Source: Xanthomonas campestris pv. phormiicola
Lineage (GTDB): Bacteria > Pseudomonadota > Gammaproteobacteria > Xanthomonadales > Xanthomonadaceae
Direction: 5' to 3'
DNA: 64,000 bases
Assembly: GCA_025666215.1 (NCBI GenBank)
Contig: CP102593.1
Coordinates: forward strand, 1,067,001-1,131,000
A program made the position numbers and the translations under genes. Below, piece after piece: positions 29,924-39,088 of this stretch. Positions within the stretch are counted from its first letter, which is position 1; each line of letters starts with the position of its first letter. The notes under the pieces are model-generated. The model saw nothing but the letters and a program-made list of their open reading frames with translations. It ran no database searches and was not told the DNA's origin.

Positions 29924-31159
29924 TCACGGCTGCACGCGGATGCCCAGATGATTGGCGACCGGGCGTTCGCGGCCGGGGATGCCGGTGTGGATGCTGCTGT
30001 TGAGCACGCGCACCTGGCCGTCCACGCGCGCGGCCATGGTGCTGGAGCCGCCGCCGTCGAGATTGATCGCGCTGCTGGCGCCGAGCGCTTCGAACACCGC
30101 GCTCAGTTCGTCCAGGGTCATGCCCTCGCTGTAGTGCGGCTGGCGGCCGTCCACCACCACCAGCCACAGGGTCTGCCGCTTGGCGTCCAGACCCAGTGCG
30201 GTGCGTGGCTCGCGCCCGTCGTAGTACGCGGCGCGGCTGGTCTCGCGCGGCTGGCGCTTGCCGTCGAGCAGCAGCACCGGGCCGGCGCCGATGCCGATGC
30301 GGCTGCCGCGTGGACAGCCGCCGCGCCCGCGGAGAATCTGCGCGCCGCGCGCGCCGGCGCAGAACGCGCCGTCTACGCGCGCATCCGCGGTCGCGCCGTC
30401 CGAGGCAAGACGCCCGTCTGCGATCGCCAGGCCTTCGGCGGTGACGCCGCTGCCGGCCAGCGGCACGAAGGCCTTGTCGAGCAGGTGGCCGCCGTCGAAC
30501 GGCAGGAAGTAGTCGGCGTTGATCGCCAACGCCAGCGCGTGCTCGCGCACGAAGGCGCTGGTCGGCGTGGCGAGGAATTCCTTGCCGCCGCTGCGGTCGC
30601 CAGGCGTGGCGACCAGTTCCAGCCCGGGCGTGCGCAGGTCGATCTGCGCGATATGCAGCATGGCCGGCGCCGGCGTGCTGCGCGCGCTGCGCCAGTAGCG
30701 CACGCCCGGGGCCAGCGCGATCGGGGCGCTGTCGCCTTGCGGGCGCTGCAGCTGCGGTTCGATCGCCACGCGCGTACCGGCGGCCGCGGCATTCACCGCG
30801 GCCAGGACCGCATCGAGGCGCCGCGGCGGCGTGCGCAGCAGCAGGCGCCGTTGCGGGGCAGCCTGCAGCAACTGCGCCAGGTCCGCGCAGCGCGCGCCGT
30901 CGCAGCGCGCATCGAAGCCGGCGCGCGCCGGCCCGGTCTCGGCATCGGCGACCTGCAGGGCGATGCGCCCGCCATCGGCCGCGCGGCAGTCGCGCACCGC
31001 CTGCAGCACATCGTCGCCGAATTCGCCCAAGCAATCGGCGCCGAGCACGGTTTCGATCGGCACGAAGGCCGGTGCTGCAGGCACCGGTCCGGCAGCGCAG
31101 GCGGACGCGGCGAACAGTACGCCGCCGAGGGCCAGCAGCCAGCGCAGTTCAGAACGCAT
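29924..31159 (-). CDS. Secreted phosphodiester glycosidase (NAGPA domain)
   Basis: 411 residues. A Sec signal peptide (LLALGGVLFAASACAAGP) comes first. The C-terminal half is the NAGPA domain known from the lysosomal uncovering enzyme and bacterial phosphodiester glycosidases: LALAINADYFLPFDGG, GIGAGPVLLLDGK, RTALGLDAKRQTLWLVVVDGR, HYSEGMTLDELSAVFEALGASSAINLDGGGSSTM. It should cleave a sugar-1-phosphodiester such as GlcNAc-phosphate in the periplasm. Its start overlaps the end of the TonB receptor gene by 11 bp, so the two are one operon, likely controlled by the divergent ROK regulator. Confidence 0.88.
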   Translation of the reverse strand: MRSELRWLLALGGVLFAASACAAGPVPAAPAFVPIETVLGADCLGEFGDDVLQAVRDCRAADGGRIALQVADAETGPARAGFDARCDGARCADLAQLLQAAPQRRLLLRTPPRRLDAVLAAVNAAAAGTRVAIEPQLQRPQGDSAPIALAPGVRYWRSARSTPAPAMLHIAQIDLRTPGLELVATPGDRSGGKEFLATPTSAFVREHALALAINADYFLPFDGGHLLDKAFVPLAGSGVTAEGLAIADGRLASDGATADARVDGAFCAGARGAQILRGRGGCPRGSRIGIGAGPVLLLDGKRQPRETSRAAYYDGREPRTALGLDAKRQTLWLVVVDGRQPHYSEGMTLDELSAVFEALGASSAINLDGGGSSTMAARVDGQVRVLNSSIHTGIPGRERPVANHLGIRVQP

Positions 31160-33833
31160 AGTCCACCCCGACGTAATAGGCGCGGCCGTTGTCCAGTTGC
31201 TCGCGCAGCAGCGCCTGGTCCACGCCGATCATGCGCGAGAGCTTGGCGTCGCTGAGGTTCTTGCCCTGCACGGTGACGCGCAGGTGCTCGCCGATGCGGT
31301 AGGCCAGTTGCAGGTCGTAGGTGGTGATCGCGTCGTAGTAGCGGTCGTTCACCGGATTGTCGGTGGCGAAGGCGATCAGCTGCCTGTCGGTGTAGTTGCC
31401 GCTCAGGCGCGCGCTGAACGGTCCCAGGTCGTACAGCAGCGAGGCGTTGGCGGTGCGCTTGGGCGATTCCATCAGCGCCGGCAGCGAGCGCAGGCTGCCG
31501 TCGGCCATCTGCAGGTCGCCGGTGCGCGCGTCGAGCACGGTGACGTTGAACATGCCGCCGAAGTGCGCCAGCGCCTGGGGCAGGAAGTCGAAGTGGGTGT
31601 CGATCGCGGTGAACTCCACGCCGCGCACGCGCGCGTCGCTGGCGTTGACCGCCTCGGTGGTGGTGACCTGGTAGGTGCCGGTCAGTCCGCCCGGATTGGT
31701 CTGGGTGTCGGTCGCGGTCAGGCGCACGATCTCGTCGCGGATGCGCTTCTGGAACAGGCCCAGCGACAGCTGCGCGTCGCGGTCCGGATACCACTCCAGC
31801 GACAGGTCGAGATTGTCGGACCGACGCGGACGCAGCTGCGGATTGCCGATGCTGCGCGAGAGGGTGAACGCGGTGGTGCTGACCGTGGGCGTGCTGTTCT
31901 GGCCCAGGTCGGCATAGGTCGGCTGGCCGAGCGTGCGGCTGCCGGCCAGGCGCAGCTTCAGCGTCGGTGCGAGGTCCCAGCCGACGTCCGCCGACGGCAG
32001 CAGGTAGTGCTCGCTGCTGTCGGTCTGCTGGCCGACATAGTTGCTGGTGCTGTTCAGCGGCTGCGGCACGGAACTGACCACCGAGCGCTGCAGGGTCTCG
32101 TTGCGCAGGCCGAACGCGGCCTGGGTGGCGCTGCCGTGCCAGGTGCCCATCAGGTAGGCGGCGCCGCCGCGCTCGGCGATGGAGAAGTCGCTGAGCGTGC
32201 TGTTGCGCAGGTTGCTGGAGGCAAGCGCATAACGGTTCGGATTGGCGGCGAAATAGGCGGCGACCTTGGCCGGGTCGATCAGCAGCATGCAGCTGAAGTC
32301 GGCGTACGGGCACACGCGCGTGGCATCGCTGCCGACATCGGCCAGGCTGACCTTGCCGATCGGGTTGTAGCGCAGTTCGTCCAGGTTGTAGCGCTGGTCC
32401 AGGTTGCGGTACTGCAGGCCGGTGCGCAGGCCCCAGCCGAGCGAGCCGGCGTCGGCGTTCTGGCTGTAGTCCAGCTTCAGCGTGGTGGTGTCGGTGCTGC
32501 TGTTCTCCACTCGGGTGAAGAAATACGACTGCAGGTAGTTGGCGGCATTGCCGTAGTAAGCGGGATTGTTCAGCGTCAGCAGCGGGCGCGCCTCGGCGCG
32601 GACCGTGTAGCCGAAGCCCAGCTGCGACGAGGCGGCGCTGGTGAACACGTCCTCGCGCGTGTCCTGGCGGTAGCTGCCGCGCGCGCGGTTGACCAGGAAG
32701 TCCAGGTGCCCGGTCGGGTTGCTGATGTAGCGGCCGTCGAACTGCGCGTAGCGCAACTCGCGGGTCTGCTCGTACTTGTCGGCATCCACCTGCGCGTTGC
32801 CCTGCGCATAGCGGCCGGTGTCGGCCGAGGTGACGGTCGCATTGCCGCTGCGGTTGATGAACTGCGCGCGGCGCTGCTCGTTGTTGCTGTGCTCGAAGCG
32901 CCCGGCGCTGAGGTTCAGCGACAGCGCGTCGGCGTCGTCGTACTGCAGTTTGCCGAACACGCTGCGGCGCTGGCGGATGTTGTCGTAGGTCAGCGGACGG
33001 AAGCGGTCCGGCGCCAGCGCCATGCCGTTGGTGTCCAGGGCCGGGCTCAGGGTCTGGCGCACGCCGTTGCGGTAGTAGCTGTAGCTGTCGATCGCGGTGT
33101 CCAGCGACGAGGAGTCGCGGCGGAAATAGTCGGCCGACAGCACGACGCCGAAGTGGCCATCGGCGCCGAAGATGTTGCTCAGCGTGCCCTGCACCTGCCC
33201 GGACGGGCCGGAGTCGTGCAGGTAGCGCTGGTTTTCCCAGTCGGCCAGGTTGGTGCGCACCGCGGCGAACGGGCCGGGCTTGTCGAAGGCGCTGCGCGTA
33301 TGCAGCGACGCCACACCGCCGATCGCGTTGGCGTCCATGTCGGCGCGGAACGACTTGACGATGTCGACCTGCTGCGCCAGCGAGGCCGGGATCACGTCCA
33401 GCGACTGGATACGGCGGCTGGTCTCGGTCGAGGGCAGGGCGACGCCGTCGATCAGCACTGCGTTGTAGTCGGGGTTGAGTCCGCGCAGGCTCATGAACTG
33501 CGCTTCGCCGCGGCCGTTGTTGATCACCATCGACACGCCGGGCACGCGCTGCAGTGCTTCGCCCAGGCCGAAGTCGGGGATCGAGCCGACGTCGTCGGCG
33601 GAGACGCCGTCGGAGATCACCTCCGCTTCGCGCTTGGCGCCGATCGCCTGGCGGATCGACAGCTGCTGGCCGCTGACGGTGATGGTGTCCAGTTGGGTCG
33701 GCTCGCTGGACGGTGCTGTAGCGGCTGCAGGAGCGGTCGCGGCATGGGCGCCGGTCGCGGCGGCCAGCGCGAGCGCCAGCATGGAGAGGCGGAGCGGCCT
33801 GCCGCGGCGGCGGCGGTTGGAAGTGCGGTGCAT
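31149..33833 (-). CDS. TonB-dependent receptor of the glycan-use locus
   Basis: 894 residues from ATG 33833 (GGGGGA upstream); an in-frame ATG at 33866 would lengthen the signal region. A basic N-terminus and hydrophobic core ending GAHAATA form the signal peptide. The TonB-interacting part (LDTITVSGQQLSIRQAIGAKREAEVISDGVSADDVGSIPDF) and the plug (LGEALQRVPGVSMVINNGRG, GLNPDYNAVLIDGVALPS, FRADMDANAIGGVASLHTRS) match the TIGR01782-type receptors of Xanthomonas. The barrel ends YVGVDYAF. Clustering with a phosphodiester glycosidase and a ROK regulator points to import of a carbohydrate or glycerophospho-sugar. Confidence 0.93.
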   Translation of the reverse strand: MHRTSNRRRRGRPLRLSMLALALAAATGAHAATAPAAATAPSSEPTQLDTITVSGQQLSIRQAIGAKREAEVISDGVSADDVGSIPDFGLGEALQRVPGVSMVINNGRGEAQFMSLRGLNPDYNAVLIDGVALPSTETSRRIQSLDVIPASLAQQVDIVKSFRADMDANAIGGVASLHTRSAFDKPGPFAAVRTNLADWENQRYLHDSGPSGQVQGTLSNIFGADGHFGVVLSADYFRRDSSSLDTAIDSYSYYRNGVRQTLSPALDTNGMALAPDRFRPLTYDNIRQRRSVFGKLQYDDADALSLNLSAGRFEHSNNEQRRAQFINRSGNATVTSADTGRYAQGNAQVDADKYEQTRELRYAQFDGRYISNPTGHLDFLVNRARGSYRQDTREDVFTSAASSQLGFGYTVRAEARPLLTLNNPAYYGNAANYLQSYFFTRVENSSTDTTTLKLDYSQNADAGSLGWGLRTGLQYRNLDQRYNLDELRYNPIGKVSLADVGSDATRVCPYADFSCMLLIDPAKVAAYFAANPNRYALASSNLRNSTLSDFSIAERGGAAYLMGTWHGSATQAAFGLRNETLQRSVVSSVPQPLNSTSNYVGQQTDSSEHYLLPSADVGWDLAPTLKLRLAGSRTLGQPTYADLGQNSTPTVSTTAFTLSRSIGNPQLRPRRSDNLDLSLEWYPDRDAQLSLGLFQKRIRDEIVRLTATDTQTNPGGLTGTYQVTTTEAVNASDARVRGVEFTAIDTHFDFLPQALAHFGGMFNVTVLDARTGDLQMADGSLRSLPALMESPKRTANASLLYDLGPFSARLSGNYTDRQLIAFATDNPVNDRYYDAITTYDLQLAYRIGEHLRVTVQGKNLSDAKLSRMIGVDQALLREQLDNGRAYYVGVDYAF

Positions 33834-33880
33834 ACGGAAATCCCCCTGGTTGCGTGAGGCTGGCAATTTACTAACTCAAC

Positions 33881-33898
33881 GTGAATTAAATATTTCAC
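33881..33898. promoter_or_regulatory. Putative ROK-regulator operator
   Basis: The 18-bp sequence GTGAATTAAATATTTCAC is an interrupted palindrome (arms GTGAA / TTCAC) in the divergent gap between the TonB receptor and the ROK regulator. It is strikingly AT-rich for this genome, as NagC/Mlc-type operators often are. TTAAAT within it and TATGCT at 33909 are 17 bp apart and could be the -35/-10 of the regulator gene, so binding would block transcription. Confidence 0.5.
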
Positions 33899-33941
33899 CA
33901 TTGCCCGGTATGCTTGTCCGACCTTCCGCCAGTCCCCGCTC

Positions 33942-35102
33942 ATGCCCGCTCCCGTCGCCGTCTCGCTGCCGCGCGCTTCCCGCCCCGTCCACGCCACGCA
34001 TGCCGATCTCAGCGACAACGAGCGGCGCATGCTCGACAGCCTGCGGTTGTTCGGCACCGTTACCCGCGCCGACCTCAGCCGCATCACCGGGCTGACCGTG
34101 CAATCGGCGGTGCGCCTGATCGATGGCCTGGCCGAACGCGGGCTGGTGCAGATCGGGGCCTCGCTCGCGCACGGCGGCCGCGGCAAGCCGGGCGCGGCGA
34201 TCGCGCTCAATCCCGCGCATGGCCATACCGTCGGCTACTCGATCGCCACCGACGCGCTGTCGCTGGCGCTGCTTGACTTCGGCGGCCAGGTCCGCGCCAC
34301 CGCCGAGCATCCGCTGCGTTCGACCGAGCCGGCGGCCTTGCTGGCGCAGTTGCGCGAGGCCGATGCGGCGCTGCTGGCCGCGGCCGGCAGCGGGCTCGGG
34401 CCGCGGCTGGGCGCCGGCGTGGCGATGACCGGTTTCTTCGTCGATGGCGCCGAGCGCATGAATCCGCCCGATCCGCTGCGCGCGCTGGGCGAGCTGTCGA
34501 TCGGCGACTGGCTGGCCGAGGCGCTGGGCCTGCCGGTGTGGGTGGACAACGACGGCAGCGTGGCCGCGGTCGGCGAAAGCCTGCTCGGGGTCGGCCGCCA
34601 GTACCGCGATTTCGCCTACCTGTATTTCAGCTACGGTCTCGGCGGCGGCGTGGTGATCGACGGCGCCTGCCTGCGCGGCGCGCACGGCAATGCCGGCGAG
34701 TTCGCCGGCATGCTGCCGGGGCAGTGCCTGGAGCGCGGCACGCTGGAGCTGCTGCGGCAGATGCTGATCGAGGACGGGGTGATGATGGCCGACGTCAGCG
34801 CGCTGGTGGCCGCCTACGATCCGGCCTGGCCGACCATCGAGCGCTGGATCGCGCGCGCGGTGCCGGGCCTGTCGCTGATCGTCTCGGCGATCACCGCCAC
34901 CTTCGACCCGCAGGCGGTGGTGTTCGGTGGGCGCCTGCCGCGCGACCTGGCGCTGCGGCTGATCCCGCAGCTGCGCATCGACAACCAGCCGCGCCGCGGC
35001 CAGGCGCGGCCGCTGCCGGTGCTGCTGCCGGCGGCGGCGATGGCCGACGCCAGCGCGGTCGGCGCGGCCACGCTGCCGTTGAAGGCCTGCTATTTCCGTT
35101 GA
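33942..35102 (+). CDS. ROK-family transcriptional regulator (NagC-like)
   Basis: 386 residues. Residues about 25-75 form a winged helix (RRMLDSLRLFGTVTRADLSRITGLTVQSAVRLIDGLAERGLV). The rest is a ROK sugar-kinase-like domain (DFGGQVRATAEHPL, VWVDNDGSVAAVGESLLG, YLYFSYGLGGGVVIDG, GAHGNAGEFAGMLP). The usual CXCGXXGC zinc site is not visible. Family members bind phosphorylated or free sugars and release operators. Divergent to the receptor-glycosidase operon, which it likely represses through the 33.88-kb palindrome. Start ATG 33942. Confidence 0.9.
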   Translation: MPAPVAVSLPRASRPVHATHADLSDNERRMLDSLRLFGTVTRADLSRITGLTVQSAVRLIDGLAERGLVQIGASLAHGGRGKPGAAIALNPAHGHTVGYSIATDALSLALLDFGGQVRATAEHPLRSTEPAALLAQLREADAALLAAAGSGLGPRLGAGVAMTGFFVDGAERMNPPDPLRALGELSIGDWLAEALGLPVWVDNDGSVAAVGESLLGVGRQYRDFAYLYFSYGLGGGVVIDGACLRGAHGNAGEFAGMLPGQCLERGTLELLRQMLIEDGVMMADVSALVAAYDPAWPTIERWIARAVPGLSLIVSAITATFDPQAVVFGGRLPRDLALRLIPQLRIDNQPRRGQARPLPVLLPAAAMADASAVGAATLPLKACYFR

Positions 35103-35246
35103 GCGGCGCGCTGCCGCGTGTCCACGCCTGCACGCTGCGGGCGCTACCCTATGCGCCTGTGCCAGGACCCCGCTGCCGCGCGCCGCGGCGTCGCCGCGCG
35201 CGGCGTGGCGGTCCTGGCCGTTTCCCCCAACACTGGAGTCGTTGCG

Positions 35247-35669
35247 ATGAAATACCTGCACACCATGATCCGCGTCCATGACCTGGAGAAGACCAGCAAG
35301 TTCTTCACCGAGGGCCTGGGCCTGAGCGAGACCCGCCGCATCGACAACGAAGCCGGCAAGTTCACCCTGGTGTATTTCGGCGCGCCGCAGAACCCGCAGG
35401 CCGAAGTCGAGCTGACCTACAACTGGGGGTCGGACGAGGACTACGGCAGCGCACGCAACTTCGGCCACCTGGCGTTCGAGGTCGACGACATCTATGCGCT
35501 GTGCGCGCACCTGCAGGCGCAGGGCATCGTCATCAACCGCCCGCCGCGCGACGGGCGCATGGCTTTCGTGCGCAGTCCGGACCTGATCTCGATCGAGTTG
35601 CTGCAGAAGGGCGAGGCGCTGGCCCCGACCGAGCCGTGGGCGTCGATGCCGAACACCGGCGTGTGGTGA
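35247..35669 (+). CDS. gloA: Lactoylglutathione lyase (glyoxalase I)
   Basis: 140 residues. It converts the methylglyoxal-glutathione hemithioacetal to S-lactoylglutathione. The four metal ligands are present: His5, Glu55 (VELTYNWG), His74 (FGHLAFEV) and Glu117 (SIELLQ). The short length and the [14 protein letters not shown] stretch match the nickel-type bacterial enzyme. ATG 35247 is preceded by GGAGTCG. It stands alone; a strong hairpin follows. Confidence 0.96.
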   Translation: MKYLHTMIRVHDLEKTSKFFTEGLGLSETRRIDNEAGKFTLVYFGAPQNPQAEVELTYNWGSDEDYGSARNFGHLAFEVDDIYALCAHLQAQGIVINRPPRDGRMAFVRSPDLISIELLQKGEALAPTEPWASMPNTGVW

Positions 35670-36127
35670 GCCGCCGCCGCGTGCGCCGCATGCACGGCGC
35701 GCGCGGCCCGTTTCCGGCTTGATCCTGCGTCGCCGCTGGCGGCGACGCAGCCCGCGCCCTCGCCGCGCCTGGCTGTCGGCCGACCGCCCCCCGCGCCACC
35801 CGTGGCGCTTGCCGCAGCGGACGACGTGCAGCGCGGCATGGGGTGGGCCCGCCTTGCGCCGCTTGCGCAATTGCGCGGCCGGTTTGGCGCGGGCCGGCCG
35901 CGCCGCGACCGCGGCGACGGATCCGGTCGCCGCGCGTTCATCGCCTGGAAAGCCGGCCGGCGGCGGCCGGCATGGCGTTTTTCCGAGCGTTCGATGGCAT
36001 GCGTGCCAATGCCTGCTGCGAGGTTGCAGTACATGTCCATTCCTGCATACCATCGACACGCCAGGGCAATCCGCCGCCACATCCGCTGCAGACCCTTCGG
36101 CGCTCCCCCGCGCCCCTGGAACTGCCC
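35670..36127. other. Gap after gloA with a strong hairpin
   Basis: At 35725-35750 lies a perfect hairpin with 12-bp arms (CTGCGTCGCCGC, 2-nt loop, GCGGCGACGCAG), probably helping to end gloA although no T-run follows. The rest is GC-rich without a gene. The final 110 bp before the glycosyltransferase are somewhat less GC-rich and may hold its promoter. Confidence 0.5.
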
Positions 36128-37282
36128 ATGCCCTCGTCTTCCCATGCTGCGCGACAGGCCGCGCCGACGGTCTCCATCGTCATCTGCACCTTGAACGAAC
36201 ACGAGGCGATCGGTCCGGTGCTGCGCGAACTTGCCGCGCACCTGCAGCACATCGACTACGAAGCGATCGTGGTCGACGACTCGGACGACGAGCGCACCGC
36301 GCAGGCGGTCGCCCTGCACGCGGCCGCCGATCCGGCGGTGCGCCTGCTGCGCCGGCGCGGCGGCCGCGGCCTGGCCTCGGCGGCGATCGCCGGTTGGGAC
36401 AGTGCGCGTGGCCGCTGTCTGGCGATCATGGACGGCGACGGCCAGCACGATCCGGCGCTGATCGCGCGCATGCTGCGGCGCATGGACGAGGACGAGGCAG
36501 AGGTGGTGGTCGCCAGCCGCTACCTGGATGCAGGCGATTCGGGGCTGGGTCGCCGCCGGCATGCGCTCAGCCGCGTCGGCGTACGCCTGAGCCAGGCGCT
36601 GCTGGGGCTGGGCGTGGCCGATCCGATGAGCGGTTGCTTCCTGATGCGCCGGTCCTGGTATCGGCAGGTGCGGCCGCAGTTGTCCGGCGTCGGCTTCAAG
36701 ATCCTGGTCGATGTGCTGGCCTCGGCCCGGCGCCGCCCCTACACGGTGCAGGTGCCGACGCAGTTGCGCCGCCGCCGCGGCGGCGCTTCCAAGCTCGACG
36801 CGCGGGTGGTCGCCGAACTGGCCGCACTGCTGCTGGAAAAGCGCACGCGCGGCTGGCTGCCGGCGCAGATGAGCCTGTTCTTCGCGGTCGGGCTCAGTGG
36901 CATGGGCGTGCATGTGCTTTTGTTGGGTGCGCTGCTGAGGCTGGGCATGGCGTTCTGGTTGGCGCAGTTGCTGGCGATCTGCACGGCGATGGGCTGGAAT
37001 TTTCTGTGCAACAACCTGCTGACCTTCCGCGACCGGCGCCTGAGCGGCATGCGCCTGCTGCGCGGCATGGCGACGTTCTATGCGGCCTGTTTCGGCGGCG
37101 CGATCCTCAGCGAGCTGATCGGTAGCGGTCTGCATGCGTTGCAGGTGCCATGGTGGGGGGCGGGCGTTGCCGGTGCCCTGGCCGCAGGCGGATGGAACTA
37201 CTACGCCACAACGCGCACCGCGTGGCCCCGCGGGCAGGCCGCGGCTGGCGCTGCGCCGTCGCCGCTGGCGCTGAAGGAGTGA
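36128..37282 (+). CDS. Polyprenyl-phosphate glycosyltransferase fused to GtrA domain
   Basis: 384 residues. Residues about 14-225 form a family 2 GT-A fold like dolichol-phosphate mannose synthase: VSIVICTLNEHEAIGPVLREL, AIVVDDSDDERT, LAIMDGDGQHDP, ADPMSGCFLMRRSW, GFKILVDVLA. From about residue 250 come four helices of a GtrA flippase-like domain (QMSLFFAVGLSGMGVHVLL, MGWNFLCNNLLTF, FYAACFGGAILSELIG). It should load a sugar onto a polyprenyl phosphate and help flip it. The next gene, a GT-C transferase, begins within a few bases of its stop and probably uses the product. ATG 36128. Confidence 0.9.
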   Translation: MPSSSHAARQAAPTVSIVICTLNEHEAIGPVLRELAAHLQHIDYEAIVVDDSDDERTAQAVALHAAADPAVRLLRRRGGRGLASAAIAGWDSARGRCLAIMDGDGQHDPALIARMLRRMDEDEAEVVVASRYLDAGDSGLGRRRHALSRVGVRLSQALLGLGVADPMSGCFLMRRSWYRQVRPQLSGVGFKILVDVLASARRRPYTVQVPTQLRRRRGGASKLDARVVAELAALLLEKRTRGWLPAQMSLFFAVGLSGMGVHVLLLGALLRLGMAFWLAQLLAICTAMGWNFLCNNLLTFRDRRLSGMRLLRGMATFYAACFGGAILSELIGSGLHALQVPWWGAGVAGALAAGGWNYYATTRTAWPRGQAAAGAAPSPLALKE

Positions 37283-37287
37283 GCCGG

Positions 37288-39027
37288 TTGCGCACCGTGA
37301 GCGGCGCGGCGGCGCGCTGGCCGGCGCTGGCCTTCGCCGCGATCGCGGCCTGCGCCTGCGTGTTCGCCTTCGTCGGACTGGACGCCAGCGACTACTGGAT
37401 CGACGAGCTGTACACCGTGCACGTGATGGGCCATGGCCAGGGTCTGGCGGAACTGTGGCGGCGCGCGCTCACCGATACCCATCCGCCGCTGTACTACTTG
37501 CTGCTGTATGCATGGAGCCAACTGGCGGGCAACGGCGAGGCCGCGCTGCGCCTGCCCAGCGCGGTGGCCGCGGTGCTGGCGCTGGGCGTGTTCGGACTCG
37601 GCTTGCGCCGGGTGTTTTCGCCGGCGGCGCTGGCGTTCGCCCTGGCCGCGGGCGCGGTGTCGGTGTTCTGGTTCGAGCAGAGCCAGAACGCGCGCAGCTA
37701 CGCGCTGTGCCTGCTGCTGTCCGCTGGCCTGCTTGTCACTGCGGTCGCATTGCGGCGGCGCGCGCAGGCCGGTAACGCGTTCCCGTTCGCGCACTGGGCC
37801 GCGCTCAGCCTGCTGGGTCTGTGCGCCAGCCTCACCCATTCCTACCTGCTGCTGTGCGTGGGCATGCTGTTGCTGTTCCTGGTCGCGACGCTGCGCGAGC
37901 TGCGCCTGCGCGCGGCGCTGGCGGCGTCGGCGCTGGCGATCCTGGCGGTCAATGTCGGCTTCGTGCTGCTGTTGCTGCATTCCACCCAGCAGGACGTGCA
38001 CCAATTGTGGTTCCGCAACGACGCCCGGTTCTTCTATCTGCAGGTGCTCAGCGCCAGTCGCGACCTGCTGTCCGGGGGCAGCATGCTGGCGGTGCTCGCC
38101 TTGCTCGGCGGTTGGTTGTGGCGGCGGTTGCGCGCGCTGCCGCACGATCCGGTGTGGGACCGTGCGCAGGCGGACTGGACCGCGGCGTTGTGCGGCTGCG
38201 TGCTGCTCGGCATGGTGCTGAGCGGGATCGTGGTGAGCGTCGTCATCGCGCCGTCGTTCTCCGGCCGCAACCTGCTCACCGCCGCGCCGTTCGCCTGGGC
38301 CTTGCTGGCTTGCCTGTACGACGCGGCGGGGCCGAGCGCGTGCAGCCGTGGCGGGCGCGTTGCCGCGGCTCTGCTGATCGTGCTGGTGGGCGCGCAGTTG
38401 TGGTTGCTGCGCGGCCGGCCGCTGCAGCGCAACGAGGCCTGGCGCGGGTCGGCGCAGGTTGTGCAGCGTTTGCCCGGCTGCAGCGGCGTCGAGCTGCCGG
38501 TGGTGCTGCCGTACAAGTTCGGTCCCTCCAGCGCGCCGTACCGGGCGCTGGCCGAACAGGACTTCTTCGGCCATTACCTGACAGGCCATCGCCTGCGCGC
38601 CTATACCCCTGACGAACTCGCCGGGCGTGCTGCCGCGGACGGGCTCGCCGCGCGGCTGGCGACGCGCGCGCAGGCGGTCGCCGGCGGCGGCTGCGCGCTG
38701 CTGGCCTGGGGCGTGCACGACCTCAATGCGGCCACGGCACTGCAATTGGCGCAGGACCTGGCGCGGCTGCCGGGCGTGGCCCCGAACCGGGTCGTGCTGC
38801 AGCCGGTGCTGCGCTGGCGTCGGCACGGGCTGGGCTGGCATCGGCTCGCCGACGGCTTCGTATTCCTGGCTGCGCCGCCGCGCACCGGCCAGGCGCCGGC
38901 CGATCCGGGCGTTCCTGCGGCGGTGGCGCGGCTGCCGGCGCTGGGCACGCGCTTGGTGCTGAGCGCGGACGGCGCGGCCTGCGCGCCCGACTGCGCCGCA
39001 GCACCCGGCCACGGCGGCAGGCCGTAG
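37288..39027 (+). CDS. GT-C (PMT/family 39-like) membrane glycosyltransferase
   Basis: About 580 residues with some 10 transmembrane helices and a C-terminal periplasmic part. The first loop has the DE-like signature of GT-C enzymes (DASDYWIDELYTVHVM, then TDTHPPLYYLLLYAW), as in ArnT/PMT-type transferases that use polyprenyl-phosphate sugars. I chose TTG 37288, 8 nt after AAGGAG; GTG 37279 overlaps the previous stop but sits inside that Shine-Dalgarno. It forms an operon with the GT2-GtrA gene. Likely target: an LPS or other envelope glycan. Confidence 0.85.
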   Translation: MRTVSGAAARWPALAFAAIAACACVFAFVGLDASDYWIDELYTVHVMGHGQGLAELWRRALTDTHPPLYYLLLYAWSQLAGNGEAALRLPSAVAAVLALGVFGLGLRRVFSPAALAFALAAGAVSVFWFEQSQNARSYALCLLLSAGLLVTAVALRRRAQAGNAFPFAHWAALSLLGLCASLTHSYLLLCVGMLLLFLVATLRELRLRAALAASALAILAVNVGFVLLLLHSTQQDVHQLWFRNDARFFYLQVLSASRDLLSGGSMLAVLALLGGWLWRRLRALPHDPVWDRAQADWTAALCGCVLLGMVLSGIVVSVVIAPSFSGRNLLTAAPFAWALLACLYDAAGPSACSRGGRVAAALLIVLVGAQLWLLRGRPLQRNEAWRGSAQVVQRLPGCSGVELPVVLPYKFGPSSAPYRALAEQDFFGHYLTGHRLRAYTPDELAGRAAADGLAARLATRAQAVAGGGCALLAWGVHDLNAATALQLAQDLARLPGVAPNRVVLQPVLRWRRHGLGWHRLADGFVFLAAPPRTGQAPADPGVPAAVARLPALGTRLVLSADGAACAPDCAAAPGHGGRP

Positions 39028-39088
39028 CCGCGGGCGCCGGCCGCGCCGGCGGTCTTATACTCATGCGCTTTCTTCCAGGAATCCTTCG

